Counted from the stretch's first letter, positions 1-6,853 are shown. The stretch: DNA of 36,915 nt from Hyphomonadaceae bacterium (GCA_022841905.1 JALHQO010000018.1:1-36915); one strand, 5' to 3'. Numbers and translations: made by a program. Notes: generated by a model from the letters alone, not told the origin.

Positions 1-357
1 CAAATTTGAGCCGCATCGTGCTGAGTGTACGCCCGTCGGGCGGGCGGGTCTCTAGCTCACCTCCTTCGATGCGACGCGACTTGTGCGGGGGTCACCTCAG
101 CAGCCAATGATTGCGCTGTTGCCAGGAATCCGACGCGGCCGGGCCCATGGCCCGCCTCCCAGTGCACATCACGACAGGCCAAGTCGCTCAATTCGCGACT
201 CTCACGTCAGCGACGGCCGACCGGCCTGATCTCGCCGAAAGCGGCCGCTTTGCTCACGACCCTGATCAGGACTTCAGAGTCGGATGTCTCGGCTGCCTCA
301 CTGCGGAGCTATGATGCGAACGGCTCGGCGAATTCGCCAAGCCGTTCGCGATCAGCG
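1..357. other. no supported gene
   Basis: I find no reading frame here with a ribosome binding site, a recognisable domain or convincing codon bias. The stretch lies downstream of the stop of the minus-strand stress protein gene and may hold its transcript end, but I see no clear terminator hairpin with a T-tract. Confidence 0.5.
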
Positions 358-954
358 TTACATGGGAGGGGGTGTGTCCGGGTCGAAGCGCGTCCAACCG
401 TCCTTGCGATATTCTTGTCCGCGCGAGCGCATATCAGTTGGCCGATATCGATCGAGCGCGGCCTCCACATTCGAAGCGCGGTCGTCGTCGACGCGAACCG
501 TCAATAGTGTTCCACCACGCCGCACGCCCTCACTATAAACGTGCGCTTCTTCTTCCGGCACGCCAGCATCCGTCAAAACGCCAACCAAACCGCCAACGGC
601 GCCGCCAGCGACTGCGCCGGTGGCGGCGCCCGCCAATGTGGTGGCGATCCACCCAGCGGCAACCACGGGGCCGATGCCGGGGATGGCGATAAGGCCGAGC
701 CCAGCTAGGAGCCCAGCACCGGCGCCCAACAAGCCGCCAGTAGCGGCGCCCTTTGCCAGGCCATCTCCGGCATCGTCGCGGCCATTGCGATCTTTGTCCT
801 TGATCTCGCGCTTGCCATCACCATCGTACCATCCATCCTTGTTACTTGCGATGACGCTGACGTCGTCAGATTTGATGCCCATGCGCTCAAGTTCGTGCGC
901 AGCCTCTAAGGCGTCGTTGCGATTATCGTAAAGGCGAGTGACAGTTCGTGTCAT
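358..954 (-). CDS. YflT/GSP17M-type general stress protein
   Basis: The 198-residue product starts with a short alpha/beta module (residues 1-40, TVTRLYDNRNDALEAAHELE) typical of the YflT / general stress protein 17M family. A charged linker (about 40-65) follows, then a long Gly/Ala-rich stretch (about 67-130) with glycine-zipper repeats and one or two likely membrane-inserting helices. The C-terminal part (about 130-175, PEEEAHVYSEGVRRGGTLL) repeats the alpha/beta fold. The ATG has a good Shine-Dalgarno (GGAGAA) about 5 bases upstream. The family is induced by heat, osmotic or oxidative stress in several bacteria, but its biochemical role is unknown. It stands alone in its transcription unit. 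I did not find an EcfG-type promoter directly upstream, so stress control is inferred from the family only. Confidence 0.85.
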   Translation of the reverse strand: MTRTVTRLYDNRNDALEAAHELERMGIKSDDVSVIASNKDGWYDGDGKREIKDKDRNGRDDAGDGLAKGAATGGLLGAGAGLLAGLGLIAIPGIGPVVAAGWIATTLAGAATGAVAGGAVGGLVGVLTDAGVPEEEAHVYSEGVRRGGTLLTVRVDDDRASNVEAALDRYRPTDMRSRGQEYRKDGWTRFDPDTPPPM

Positions 955-1587
955 GTTCGTTCTCCAGCTTGGGAAGTACCCGCCTCTTCAGCAGCAACGC
1001 AGTCATCACCTAAGCCTGCGCAGATCACAGGAAAGGCCCGACTGTGTAGTTCGCGTCGCTGATGCAGCTGATCCGCGGCGTATGGCTTGTTCCACATGCC
1101 CACGGGAAGGGCCGAATATCTTCGCACGCGGCGCCTCAGAGGCTGATTCACTGTTCGCGCCGACGGGACGTGTCTGAGCTGTCGAGGCGTAGTCAGCTGG
1201 AGCCGACGTTCACTTCCAAACCAACCACACACGCGAAACCTTTCACGGGCTGAAGCGTCGCCATAACGACAAGCGATTTGCACATCGACCGGCAACCCAG
1301 CCTCTCGATGGCGCGCGGGGCAGTCTCTTAGGCGCCAATGGAAGACAGTCTAGAAGAAGCCGGAGCGGCGCCAGGACAGCGCATCTGCGAGACAAGCCCG
1401 ACGCCTCACGGGATGTGCGATAACGTGGCCAAGGCGACAATAGATACTGCGCTTAAGCGCTGGGGCGCTGAGACCCACTTAGACCAGATCCAGCACGGTG
1501 CAGCTGGTGCGGCTCTGCACAGTCGTGAGAGCGCGAGGCCAACGCCAGGACGGCGTGGGAAGCGCGAACGCCACTTAAGCAGATGGC
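955..1587. other. gene-poor stretch
   Basis: No reading frame here carries a recognisable domain together with a ribosome binding site. At 1413-1426 there is ATGTGCGATAACGT, which shares its first ten bases with the palindromic sites at 27861 and 30788 but lacks the second half-site. Otherwise I see nothing I can name. Confidence 0.5.
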
Positions 1588-1689
1588 TTAGGCGTCAAGC
1601 GACTGGATGAGCACGAACAAGATGAGCGCCGTTACAGTGAACGCGAACCCAGCCATTGCTAGAACCTGCATCATATCGTCCGCCCGCAT
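1588..1689 (-). CDS. 33-residue single-span membrane protein
   Basis: A short frame encodes 33 residues, starting MRADDMMQVLAMAGF and ending LIQSLDA. After an acidic N-terminus there is one continuous hydrophobic helix (about residues 8-29), so the product should be a single-pass inner-membrane microprotein. GGAGGG lies at good spacing before the ATG, which strongly supports translation. It lies downstream of the 55-residue membrane protein (1860-2027) on the same strand. An EcfG-type promoter (1829-1853) sits between the two, so it may be expressed separately under general stress. A GC-rich hairpin at 1756-1782 lies between that promoter and the start and could attenuate it. I do not recognise the family. 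Confidence 0.6.
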   Translation of the reverse strand: MRADDMMQVLAMAGFAFTVTALILFVLIQSLDA

Positions 1690-1753
1690 TCAGCCCTCCG
1701 AGGCGTGAAGGTGTCAAAACGGAGGCAGTTCCCATTTGCGCCGCCAGACGCAA

Positions 1754-1822
1754 TTGCGGCCCGCCTGGTAGGAGCGGGCCGCTTTCGTAGATGAGGAGGC
1801 TGGGGCGGGGTTCAGCCTTCCA
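1754..1822 (-). ncRNA. candidate stress-induced small RNA or leader with C-rich loop
   Basis: Starting just downstream of the EcfG-type promoter at 1829-1853, the minus strand can form two hairpins. The 5' hairpin (1817-1798) has a 5-bp stem GGCTG/CAGCC with the loop AACCCCGCCC. The 3' hairpin (1782-1756) is a perfect 9-bp stem GCGGCCCGC/GCGGGCCGC with a 9-base loop. The segment between carries CCTCCTC, an anti-Shine-Dalgarno-like run. A general-stress sigma promoter, a C-rich exposed loop and a strong 3' stem are the hallmarks of Caulobacter GsrN-like sRNAs. This is an inference from architecture, not sequence homology. The T-tract after the second stem is weak (AATTG), so the RNA may instead be a leader of the 33-residue gene downstream. 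Confidence 0.4.
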
Positions 1823-1828
1823 GAGGCT

Positions 1829-1853
1829 AACGCCGATCGCGCCGAACAGTTCC
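1829..1853 (-). promoter_or_regulatory. EcfG (general stress sigma) promoter
   Basis: On the minus strand the sequence reads GGAAC, 16 bases, CGTT, a full match to the alphaproteobacterial EcfG/SigT consensus. It points toward the candidate RNA (1822-1754) and the 33-residue gene. It overlaps the last bases before the stop of the upstream 55-residue gene by position only, not by strand conflict. Roughly half a match of this strictness is expected by chance in a window this size, so position and context matter. Confidence 0.55.
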
Positions 1854-1859
1854 GGTGAA

Positions 1860-2027
1860 TTAGCCGAATGCGCCAAAGGCCATCGCCAGCGAGAGCGAGC
1901 AGGCGCCGACCCAGGTCGCCACCATTAGAACCGCCGTCCAGAGTATGGGCGTGGGCTGTGCGTCCTTAGCAACGCGGGGCGTGAGGAAACCAAACTCATC
2001 GCGGCGGCCAGTTGAGATGTCTGTCAT
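1860..2027 (-). CDS. 55-residue membrane protein, paralogue A
   Basis: The product is 55 residues, with a polar N-terminal motif GRRDEFGFLTPR (residues 8-19) followed by one hydrophobic helix (about 28-53) that contains TWVGACSLSLA-like sequence ending in FGAFG. GGAGAG precedes the ATG at good distance. It is clearly paralogous to the 57-residue gene at 31215-31388, which has the identical RRDEFGFLTPR block and W-V-x-ACSL in the helix, and to the damaged copy at 29165-29323. The two intact copies also share their leader and promoter region. I infer an inner-membrane protein with the conserved motif in the cytoplasm. Function is unknown and I do not recognise a named family. Confidence 0.75.
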   Translation of the reverse strand: MTDISTGRRDEFGFLTPRVAKDAQPTPILWTAVLMVATWVGACSLSLAMAFGAFG

Positions 2028-2042
2028 GACGGCTCTCCAAAA

Positions 2043-2125
2043 GGCGGGCGACTCCCACGGGCGGCGGAGGAGTCGCCCCCTAAGGCGAGGCTGCAAGCTT
2101 CTTCGGGGGAGGAAAAGCAGCCTGT
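2043..2125 (-). promoter_or_regulatory. structured C-rich 5' leader of paralogue A
   Basis: The minus-strand leader can form two hairpins. P1 pairs GGCTGC (2122-2117) with GCAGCC (2094-2089) around a 22-base loop that exposes TCCTCCCCC. P2 pairs GGGCGACTCC (2078-2069) with GGAGTCGCCC (2055-2046), ten base pairs, and its 5' arm continues into CTCCTCC, which could instead pair with the Shine-Dalgarno GGAGAG. The same two hairpins occur at 31405-31485 in front of paralogue B, where one stem pair changes from G-C to G-U. Conservation of both stems while the loop and linker drift supports an RNA-level function. The switch mechanism is an inference. Confidence 0.6.
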
Positions 2126-2156
2126 TAACCTTCTGAGGCGCCGGGCTTTCCCTGTC

Positions 2157-2172
2157 GGTGCGGCATCGAACC
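2157..2172 (-). promoter_or_regulatory. palindromic operator candidate, site A
   Basis: Read on the minus strand, GGTTCGATGCCGCACC fits GTRCG-N4-CGYAC with one mismatch in the left half. It lies about 35 bases upstream of hairpin P1 of the leader, exactly as the matching site does before paralogue B. A 5-4-5 palindrome near -40 is the geometry of class II Crp/Fnr activator sites. Confidence 0.45.
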
Positions 2173-2179
2173 GAACTAC

Positions 2180-3175
2180 TCACAAATTGTCCTCATGGCG
2201 CAGCCGTGTCAGAGCGTCAGATTCCAGCGCCGTACCGCATGCATCCACCGTCGCGCTCGTAACGACACGATTGCGCCCGGATTGCTTAGCCTCGTAGAGC
2301 GCCTTATCGGCCCGTCGAAGGAGAGCCTCACCGGGCTCATCCGCCGCCAGCTCCGCCACGCCCATGCTTACTGTGACTGCTCCCGGTACTGGCTCGAACC
2401 GAACGGACTCCAGCGCCTCTCTGATCCGTTCTGCGCTATCTGTTGCGCGCTCGAGGTCGGTGTGAGGCATCAGCACGACGAACTCTTCGCCGCCGAACCG
2501 AGCTACAACGTCGGTCCCGCGCGTCTTCCGACGCAATAGATCCGCAAACGCGGCCAATACGTTGTCTCCGACGTCGTGGCCAAAAGTATCGTTGATCCGC
2601 TTGAAGTGATCGAGGTCCGCCATCACCGCGCAGAGACTTGTCCCCGTGCGCGCGGCGCGCGTTGTTTCGAGCGCCAACGCCTTTTCCAGCGCTCGACGAT
2701 TGCCTGCGCCGGTAAGCGGGTCGGTCAAGGACAACGCTATGATCTCGGCCTCGCGCTGACGGAGCCTCAAATTCGTCTGGGCTAAATCGAGCTGAGCATT
2801 GGCGTACTCATGGTTCAAGTCGAACATGGCGCGGCTCAGCCGCTCTAACTCCTCAACGTCGTATTCCGCCAAGACGCGCACCTGTCCGGCGCGGCGCCAT
2901 ACGCGGGCATGCAGAGATCGCGTGCGCCCCTCAGCGTCGCCGATCGTAAGCAGCCCTTGATAGATTTCAGCACCGTCACCGCCCTCCGCGTCGGCGAGCG
3001 AGACAAAATCTGGTGCAATGAAAAGCTTGGAGACGCACATGCCAATTGCCGTCGGCGCAGGATCATTGATGAGCTTGAGAAAGCCCGCATTGGCTTCAAC
3101 CAGCGTTCCATCCTTATCGATGGTTGCGGCGACAACCGACAGCAGCGGCTCAAGTTCGGCGGCGTACCAATGCAT
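2180..3175 (-). CDS. PAS-GGDEF diguanylate cyclase
   Basis: The 331-residue cytoplasmic protein has an N-terminal PAS-like sensor (about residues 8-105, with TIDKDGTLVEANAGFLKL), a helical coiled-coil linker (about 106-148) and a complete GGDEF domain (150-305). The catalytic loop is GGEEF (228-232) and the inhibitory I-site RxxD is present as RGTD (219-222), so it should make cyclic di-GMP with product inhibition. I chose the ATG at 3175 because the cobalamin-binding gene upstream originally stopped 4 bases before it (TAG at 3182-3180). A longer in-frame extension to 3301 exists only because that upstream gene is frameshifted. It was probably translationally coupled to the B12-binding gene, implying a light- or cobalamin-responsive input that is now lost. 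Confidence 0.9.
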   Translation of the reverse strand: MHWYAAELEPLLSVVAATIDKDGTLVEANAGFLKLINDPAPTAIGMCVSKLFIAPDFVSLADAEGGDGAEIYQGLLTIGDAEGRTRSLHARVWRRAGQVRVLAEYDVEELERLSRAMFDLNHEYANAQLDLAQTNLRLRQREAEIIALSLTDPLTGAGNRRALEKALALETTRAARTGTSLCAVMADLDHFKRINDTFGHDVGDNVLAAFADLLRRKTRGTDVVARFGGEEFVVLMPHTDLERATDSAERIREALESVRFEPVPGAVTVSMGVAELAADEPGEALLRRADKALYEAKQSGRNRVVTSATVDACGTALESDALTRLRHEDNL

Positions 3176-3179
3176 CGGA

Positions 3180-4248
3180 CTAAGCCGCCAACGAGAGCGT
3201 AGCGCGGCGCACCGCCGCTGCTGCATCAGGACTATGGGCGTCGGCGCCACCTCCTCGGCGAGCGGCGTAAAGCGATTGATTGCCAGCCCGCCCACGATCA
3301 CCGCGGGCCTTTCATCCTGGAAGCGTATACGTGCTTACGTGATCACATCTTTGACAGTCGCCAAATGCTGCGCAAATGACGCCGAGAGCGCCAGAAGGTC
3401 CGGTTTCCATTTGGCTACCTGATCAAGCAGCGACTCGGTTGGGACGTCGGCGCCCAGATACTGCACATCCCATCCCGCGAGTTGGAATGCGTCACACACC
3501 ATCCGCAGGCCAATGGCGTGGTGGTTGCCGGCGACGCAGGCCAGCAGGACGCGCTTGCCGATCAAGACGGGCGGCGGCGAACGTAGCAGCCCGGCCGTCA
3601 TCACCGCCTGCACAATCGCGGACGCCATGTGCTCTTGGGCAACCGTGACCTCGCCCACCTGCCATTTTTCGCCGATGCTATAGAGCGACGGCTGGATGAC
3701 GCGCCCTTCGAAATCGACAAGGCTTCCACCGGCGTCAATACACTTGTCCATGACGGACAACGCCTCGGTTTGATTGCCGGCAAGAAGCGCTGCCTCGAAG
3801 ACGGCCGCCTCAGGCCAGTGCTCAATGGGCGCCCGCGCCAGGGGCGCTCACTTCTGGCTGCCTGGAAATGCGTCCAAGCCGCCTTCATGGCATCGCTGAC
3901 GATGGCCCCGTTGGGCGGCGCCATGCGCCGGAGATAATACTGCCCCAACTCCGCCAGCGACGCTTTCAACTGATCCGAAGAAAGCCCGGGCGCGGCAAGC
4001 ACGCGCGCTTGCCAGCAGAGGTAATCGGTCATCGGCGCCTGTGATCCGAACTGCAGAACAGGCCGCAAAAACTCCAGATGAAACGCAAGATCCTCACGGC
4101 AAGCAGCCTCGCCCGCATCGCCGTATTGTTCGAACAACGCGCCCTTGGCCGCATAAATTCGTCTCGTCACTGCGTTTACCGCATCGGCTTCAAGTGCCAG
4201 AAATTGCTGCAAGCCATCCGACTCAAGCGTGTTGGTCGCTGCGCTCAT
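3180..4248 (-). pseudogene. cobalamin-binding (B12) regulator, broken
   Basis: The reconstructed product is about 355 residues. It has a helical N-terminal half (MSAATNTLESDGLQQFLALE onward) and a MetH-like B12-binding half with GEKWQVGEVTVAQEHMAS, the lower-ligand motif GNHHAIG, then GWDVQYLGADVPT. Three lesions break it. A one-base frameshift lies between about 3847 and 3820. An in-frame TAA at 3337-3335 replaces a likely Tyr codon after VKDVIT. A second frameshift near 3248 precedes GADAHSPDAAAAVRR. After it the frame ends at TAG 3182-3180. In the B12 motif the first position is Asn rather than Asp, which occurs in this subfamily. Three separate lesions argue for real decay rather than one sequencing error. 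The diguanylate cyclase immediately downstream is intact. Confidence 0.85.
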
Positions 4249-4530
4249 AACTGTGCTCGTTATTCTTCACTGGGCCTGGCCGGAGCTCAGGCAATCCGCA
4301 CGGTGCGCGTACGTGGGAAAAGAAGATGTAAATCTAACTGCATTCCGCCGGGTTCCAGAGGTGTCCCGCCGAGCGGATACGGCTAATGCTTCATTGACAA
4401 GCGGGTGGCCCATGGAAGTCGCGGCATTAATCGGCCGTGCCGGCGATAAGGAGTGTCGCTTGCGACGAGGCCTCCCAAGACATCGCCACCATTTGTGCAT
4501 CCAAGCACGCGCGAACCGCATCTTAAGCAC

Positions 4531-5301
4531 ATGCTCAGATCAATTCTCGCCGCCCTCGCTTTGACCGCGTGTGTATCCACGCCGCAACCGGAACCTGCGT
4601 CTGTCGGGCGCTTCTATCATTACCTGCGATCCAACCAGGACGGATCCGAACCGGAACACATCTACCATTATCGCGCGAGCGAAACGCGGCTCGAAGTTGG
4701 CAAGATGGTTTCTCACTGCACCAACGCTGCATTCGTTACCGCTGAGCTCGATCCGATGAGCCGGCAGCCTCGCGAAATAGTCGGCGGTAGGCTTGGTCGC
4801 GATCTCGCCCAAGAGTCATTCGCGTGGCTGATATACAATCCCGAGTCACGGCGCCTCCACGCCCGCGTCCCCGCCGCGGATATTGATGCTGGCGTCACCG
4901 TCGATGGCGAACCCTGGATGCTCTACGATTTCGATCTCGCCGATTTCAATGCTCTCCATGCAGCCCGCCCGCCGCCCCAAGCGGATTTCCGCTTCGCGGT
5001 TGCGCTAATCTGGCTCGAAGAAGGCGCGGCAAGCCCTTTCCGAAATCTCGGCTGGGCGAATGCGCGTTTTGCGGCGACCGAACTTCATCGCGGCCGCCAG
5101 GCATTGCGCTTCGAGGTCAGCGGTGGTCTCTCCGGCCAGCTTTGGCTCGATGCGGAGGAAGGCCACGTGCTCGAAGCTCGCTTCGCCGAACCCAATCACG
5201 CCGAGTACCGTGACTTCAGGTTAGTGCTGCAAAGCGCCGAAGATGACGGCGCCGCGAGTTGGCTCGCTACACGCGCGGCGCACTGGGAGGGTTGCCCGTA
5301 A
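4531..5301 (+). CDS. lipoprotein of unknown function
   Basis: The 256-residue product begins MLRSILAALALTACVSTPQ, a lipoprotein signal with lipobox LTAC. I start at 4531 because the signal peptide begins there; an in-frame extension to 4453 would bury it. The mature part is rich in aromatic and acidic residues with no motif I recognise (for example WLIYNPESRRLHARV and GLSGQLWLDAEEGHVLEARF), and its beta-strand-like pattern suggests a periplasmic beta fold. It is divergent from the broken B12 gene. Its stop is followed after 11 bases by a fragment of a sigma factor gene, so its 3' flank has been rearranged although its own frame looks complete. Confidence 0.75.
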   Translation: MLRSILAALALTACVSTPQPEPASVGRFYHYLRSNQDGSEPEHIYHYRASETRLEVGKMVSHCTNAAFVTAELDPMSRQPREIVGGRLGRDLAQESFAWLIYNPESRRLHARVPAADIDAGVTVDGEPWMLYDFDLADFNALHAARPPPQADFRFAVALIWLEEGAASPFRNLGWANARFAATELHRGRQALRFEVSGGLSGQLWLDAEEGHVLEARFAEPNHAEYRDFRLVLQSAEDDGAASWLATRAAHWEGCP

Positions 5302-5312
5302 AACGCGCCTAT

Positions 5313-5476
5313 CGCCAAGACCGATGTTCACGCCGCCATCGAAAACATCGCGCCCGCCTACAGCGCCGATCCCGAAGCCCAGCTGATCGCGGCCGAACAG
5401 GCCGCCGCCGCGAGCTCTGCCCTCGACGCCCTCGATCCTCACCTCCGCGATGCGCTTCTGCTCCATGTCGTGGAAG
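5313..5476 (+). pseudogene. fragment of an ECF sigma factor gene
   Basis: These 164 bases align without gaps to 32798-32961, inside the intact FecI-type sigma gene of this window. I count about 23 mismatches (roughly 86 percent identity), most at third codon positions. In the plus frame they encode AKTDVHAAIENIAPAY and PHLRDALLLH, the linker and the start of region 4. There is no start, no region 2 and no end. The pattern of silent changes says the fragment comes from a functional related gene, not from a recent copy of the local one. It ends abruptly at a junction with an alpha/beta hydrolase fragment on the other strand. Confidence 0.85.
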
Positions 5477-5656
5477 CCCGGTGGGCACTCCCGCGCCGGT
5501 GCAATGCAGATGAAGGCGATAGCCTCCGGCATCGATCAGTTCGCCTGGTGCACGGTGATTGTGAGGGTCGCTTGCAGAAGCAATAGCCTCGTAGCTCGCG
5601 CCAGTGATCGGCAGGAGAGCCAGGGCCGCAATGGCGGTCAGTGTGGTCCGTAGCAT
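5477..5656 (-). pseudogene. 5' fragment of an exported alpha/beta hydrolase gene
   Basis: From the ATG at 5656 the minus strand encodes MLRTTLTAIAALALLPITGA, a signal peptide. It continues to GELIDAGGYRLHLHCTGAG, the N-terminal signature of a common exported alpha/beta hydrolase family, normally followed by the first strand and oxyanion region. The homology stops after VPT at about 5477, exactly where the sigma factor fragment on the opposite strand ends. Catalytic Ser, Asp and His are all missing, so this is a dead 5' remnant. A GTG three codons upstream (5665) is an alternative start. Confidence 0.75.
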
Positions 5657-5683
5657 TGTGGTCACTTCTCGATTAATTGCGCG

Positions 5684-5761
5684 GTTGCGCGTTATCCGTC
5701 GTGCATCCGATCTACGCCCACGAGCGACGAACCCCTTGAACGGAACGGCTACGACATTTCG
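5684..5761. repeat. direct repeat, left copy, flanking metallothionein/DUF3703 pair
   Basis: This stretch recurs at 6772-6853. The right 27 bases (5735-5761) differ from 6827-6853 by one base, and the left 20 bases (5684-5703) match 6772-6791 at 18 positions; the middle has diverged and differs by 4 bases in length. Each copy covers the 3' end of a minus-strand gene, so both genes end in Glu-Met-Ser-stop. The pair brackets 1.1 kb holding the metallothionein and DUF3703 genes. Confidence 0.75.
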
Positions 5762-6546
5762 CTCATTGGTCGGTTGACCCAGAGGCGCGGTGAGCGTGCG
5801 ACATCAATCAAATCGGCGAGATCCTCTGGGATTGCCATCTCCTCGAACGCGCTCACGTTGGCGCCGCCGGTGTTTCCCGATGGGATGAGACCGATCCACG
5901 TCTTTGTCGCAGCTCCAATCACACGGGTGAATTGGCCTAGTACTTCGCGCGCCTTCTGATGGCGTATTCCCCACAAGAGCATCCGAACATGCACGCGAAC
6001 ATGCTGCGCAGTCGATCGCTGACCCAAGACGTGTGCGCGCTCAAGATAATGAAAGGCCGCCACCGAATCGCCAGCCCGCTCCGCTGCTTGCGAGGCTGCA
6101 AGCTCCACATCGACATGAGCGCGAATGCGATTGCCGAAGCTCTGACGATCGCTTGCGTCGATCCGCTTGGACACGAGCCGCCAGGCCAAATAGAGGCCGG
6201 CGATGGCATCGAAGGTCGCGCAGAACATCGGCCACCAGCTGGGTAGCCCAGGATTGGTGACCACATGCCCATGAAAGAAGTCGAGACCCGCATGACCGAG
6301 CAAACCGGCGACGGCAAGCCAGAGATTCACTCTAAAACCGACCACCGCAAGGGCAGCGAAGGCAAGCGAGATCGCGACCTCAATAGCAAGGACGCTTTCG
6401 TCTCCGCCGATTACGGCGAATAGATCGTAGTAGGACGCGATGACGATCAGCATCACCGGGTAGAAGGCTCTGTCGCGCTCAAACCCAGCGGCCACGCCGA
6501 GGCCGCAGGCGGCCAGCGCGAGGACGGCTCCAATAGCGATTTCCAT
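5749..6546 (-). CDS. membrane protein with C-terminal DUF3703 domain
   Basis: The 265-residue product has an N-terminal half with about five hydrophobic helices (residues 1-125, including GLLGHAGLDFFHGH with a His cluster). The C-terminal soluble half (about 138-250, RIRAHVDVELAASQAAERAG then WGIRHQKAREVLGQFTRV) matches DUF3703. In most genomes DUF3703 is a stand-alone protein of about 120 residues found next to metal-resistance genes, so the fusion to a membrane part is notable. It is the last gene of the minus-strand run after the metallothionein gene (66-base gap). A membrane metal-handling role is inferred from neighbours and from the HxxxDFFHGH histidines; no biochemical function is known to me. 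Confidence 0.8.
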   Translation of the reverse strand: MEIAIGAVLALAACGLGVAAGFERDRAFYPVMLIVIASYYDLFAVIGGDESVLAIEVAISLAFAALAVVGFRVNLWLAVAGLLGHAGLDFFHGHVVTNPGLPSWWPMFCATFDAIAGLYLAWRLVSKRIDASDRQSFGNRIRAHVDVELAASQAAERAGDSVAAFHYLERAHVLGQRSTAQHVRVHVRMLLWGIRHQKAREVLGQFTRVIGAATKTWIGLIPSGNTGGANVSAFEEMAIPEDLADLIDVARSPRLWVNRPMSEMS

Positions 6547-6611
6547 AACTTTGCCCTTCGATCAGTGGCGCGACAGCCCGGACCGCTCGCACGCGGCCCG
6601 GGCCGTCTTCT

Positions 6612-6749
6612 TCAAGCTGCGCAGGCGCACTGGCCGCCGCACGAGCGGCCGGACTTGCAGCGGCAATCATCGCCGCAACGGCAGTTTTCGCTGCAACCGC
6701 AGCCGCGGGTGGTCATGCTCGTGAAGAGGGTGTTCAAAGCGCTCAACAT
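6612..6749 (-). CDS. metallothionein-like Cys-rich protein
   Basis: The 45-residue product has nine cysteines, almost all in its second half, arranged as CxC, CxC, CxC, C, CxC (GCGCSENCRCGDDCRC and SCGGQCAC). It has no aromatic residue after Phe9. That is the composition of a small bacterial or plant-type metallothionein, which binds Cu(I), Zn(II) or Cd(II) through thiolate clusters in the cytoplasm. CGGAGA precedes the ATG at 6749 at good distance; a second Met at residue 12 is a possible start without a clear ribosome site. It lies between the AraC regulator and the DUF3703 gene in a copper region, so copper storage or buffering is the likely role. It is easily missed by gene callers because of its length. 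Confidence 0.75.
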   Translation of the reverse strand: MLSALNTLFTSMTTRGCGCSENCRCGDDCRCKSGRSCGGQCACAA

Positions 6750-6771
6750 TAGTGTCTCCGTGGGATCAGGT

Positions 6772-6853
6772 GTTGCGTGTTGTCCGTCGTGGACACGCCC
6801 TACCTAAGCCCCTGGCCTGCCGGCTGCTTGAACGGAACAGCTACGACATTTCG
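6772..6853. repeat. direct repeat, right copy
   Basis: This is the right-hand partner of 5684-5761 (27-base core 6827-6853, offset 1092 bases). It covers the last codons and stop of the AraC gene and the start of the gap before the metallothionein gene. Confidence 0.75.

Noticed and set aside
1595-1876. 93-codon minus-strand frame overlapping the 33-residue gene and the candidate RNA
   Set aside because: No ribosome site or domain. It overlaps the well-supported 33-residue frame and the promoter and hairpins.
3176-3301. GTG start at 3301 giving the diguanylate cyclase a longer N-terminus
   Set aside because: The extra 42 residues are the C-terminal part of the B12-binding domain read in a shifted frame. 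The original stop of that gene and the ATG at 3175 fit a coupled gene pair.
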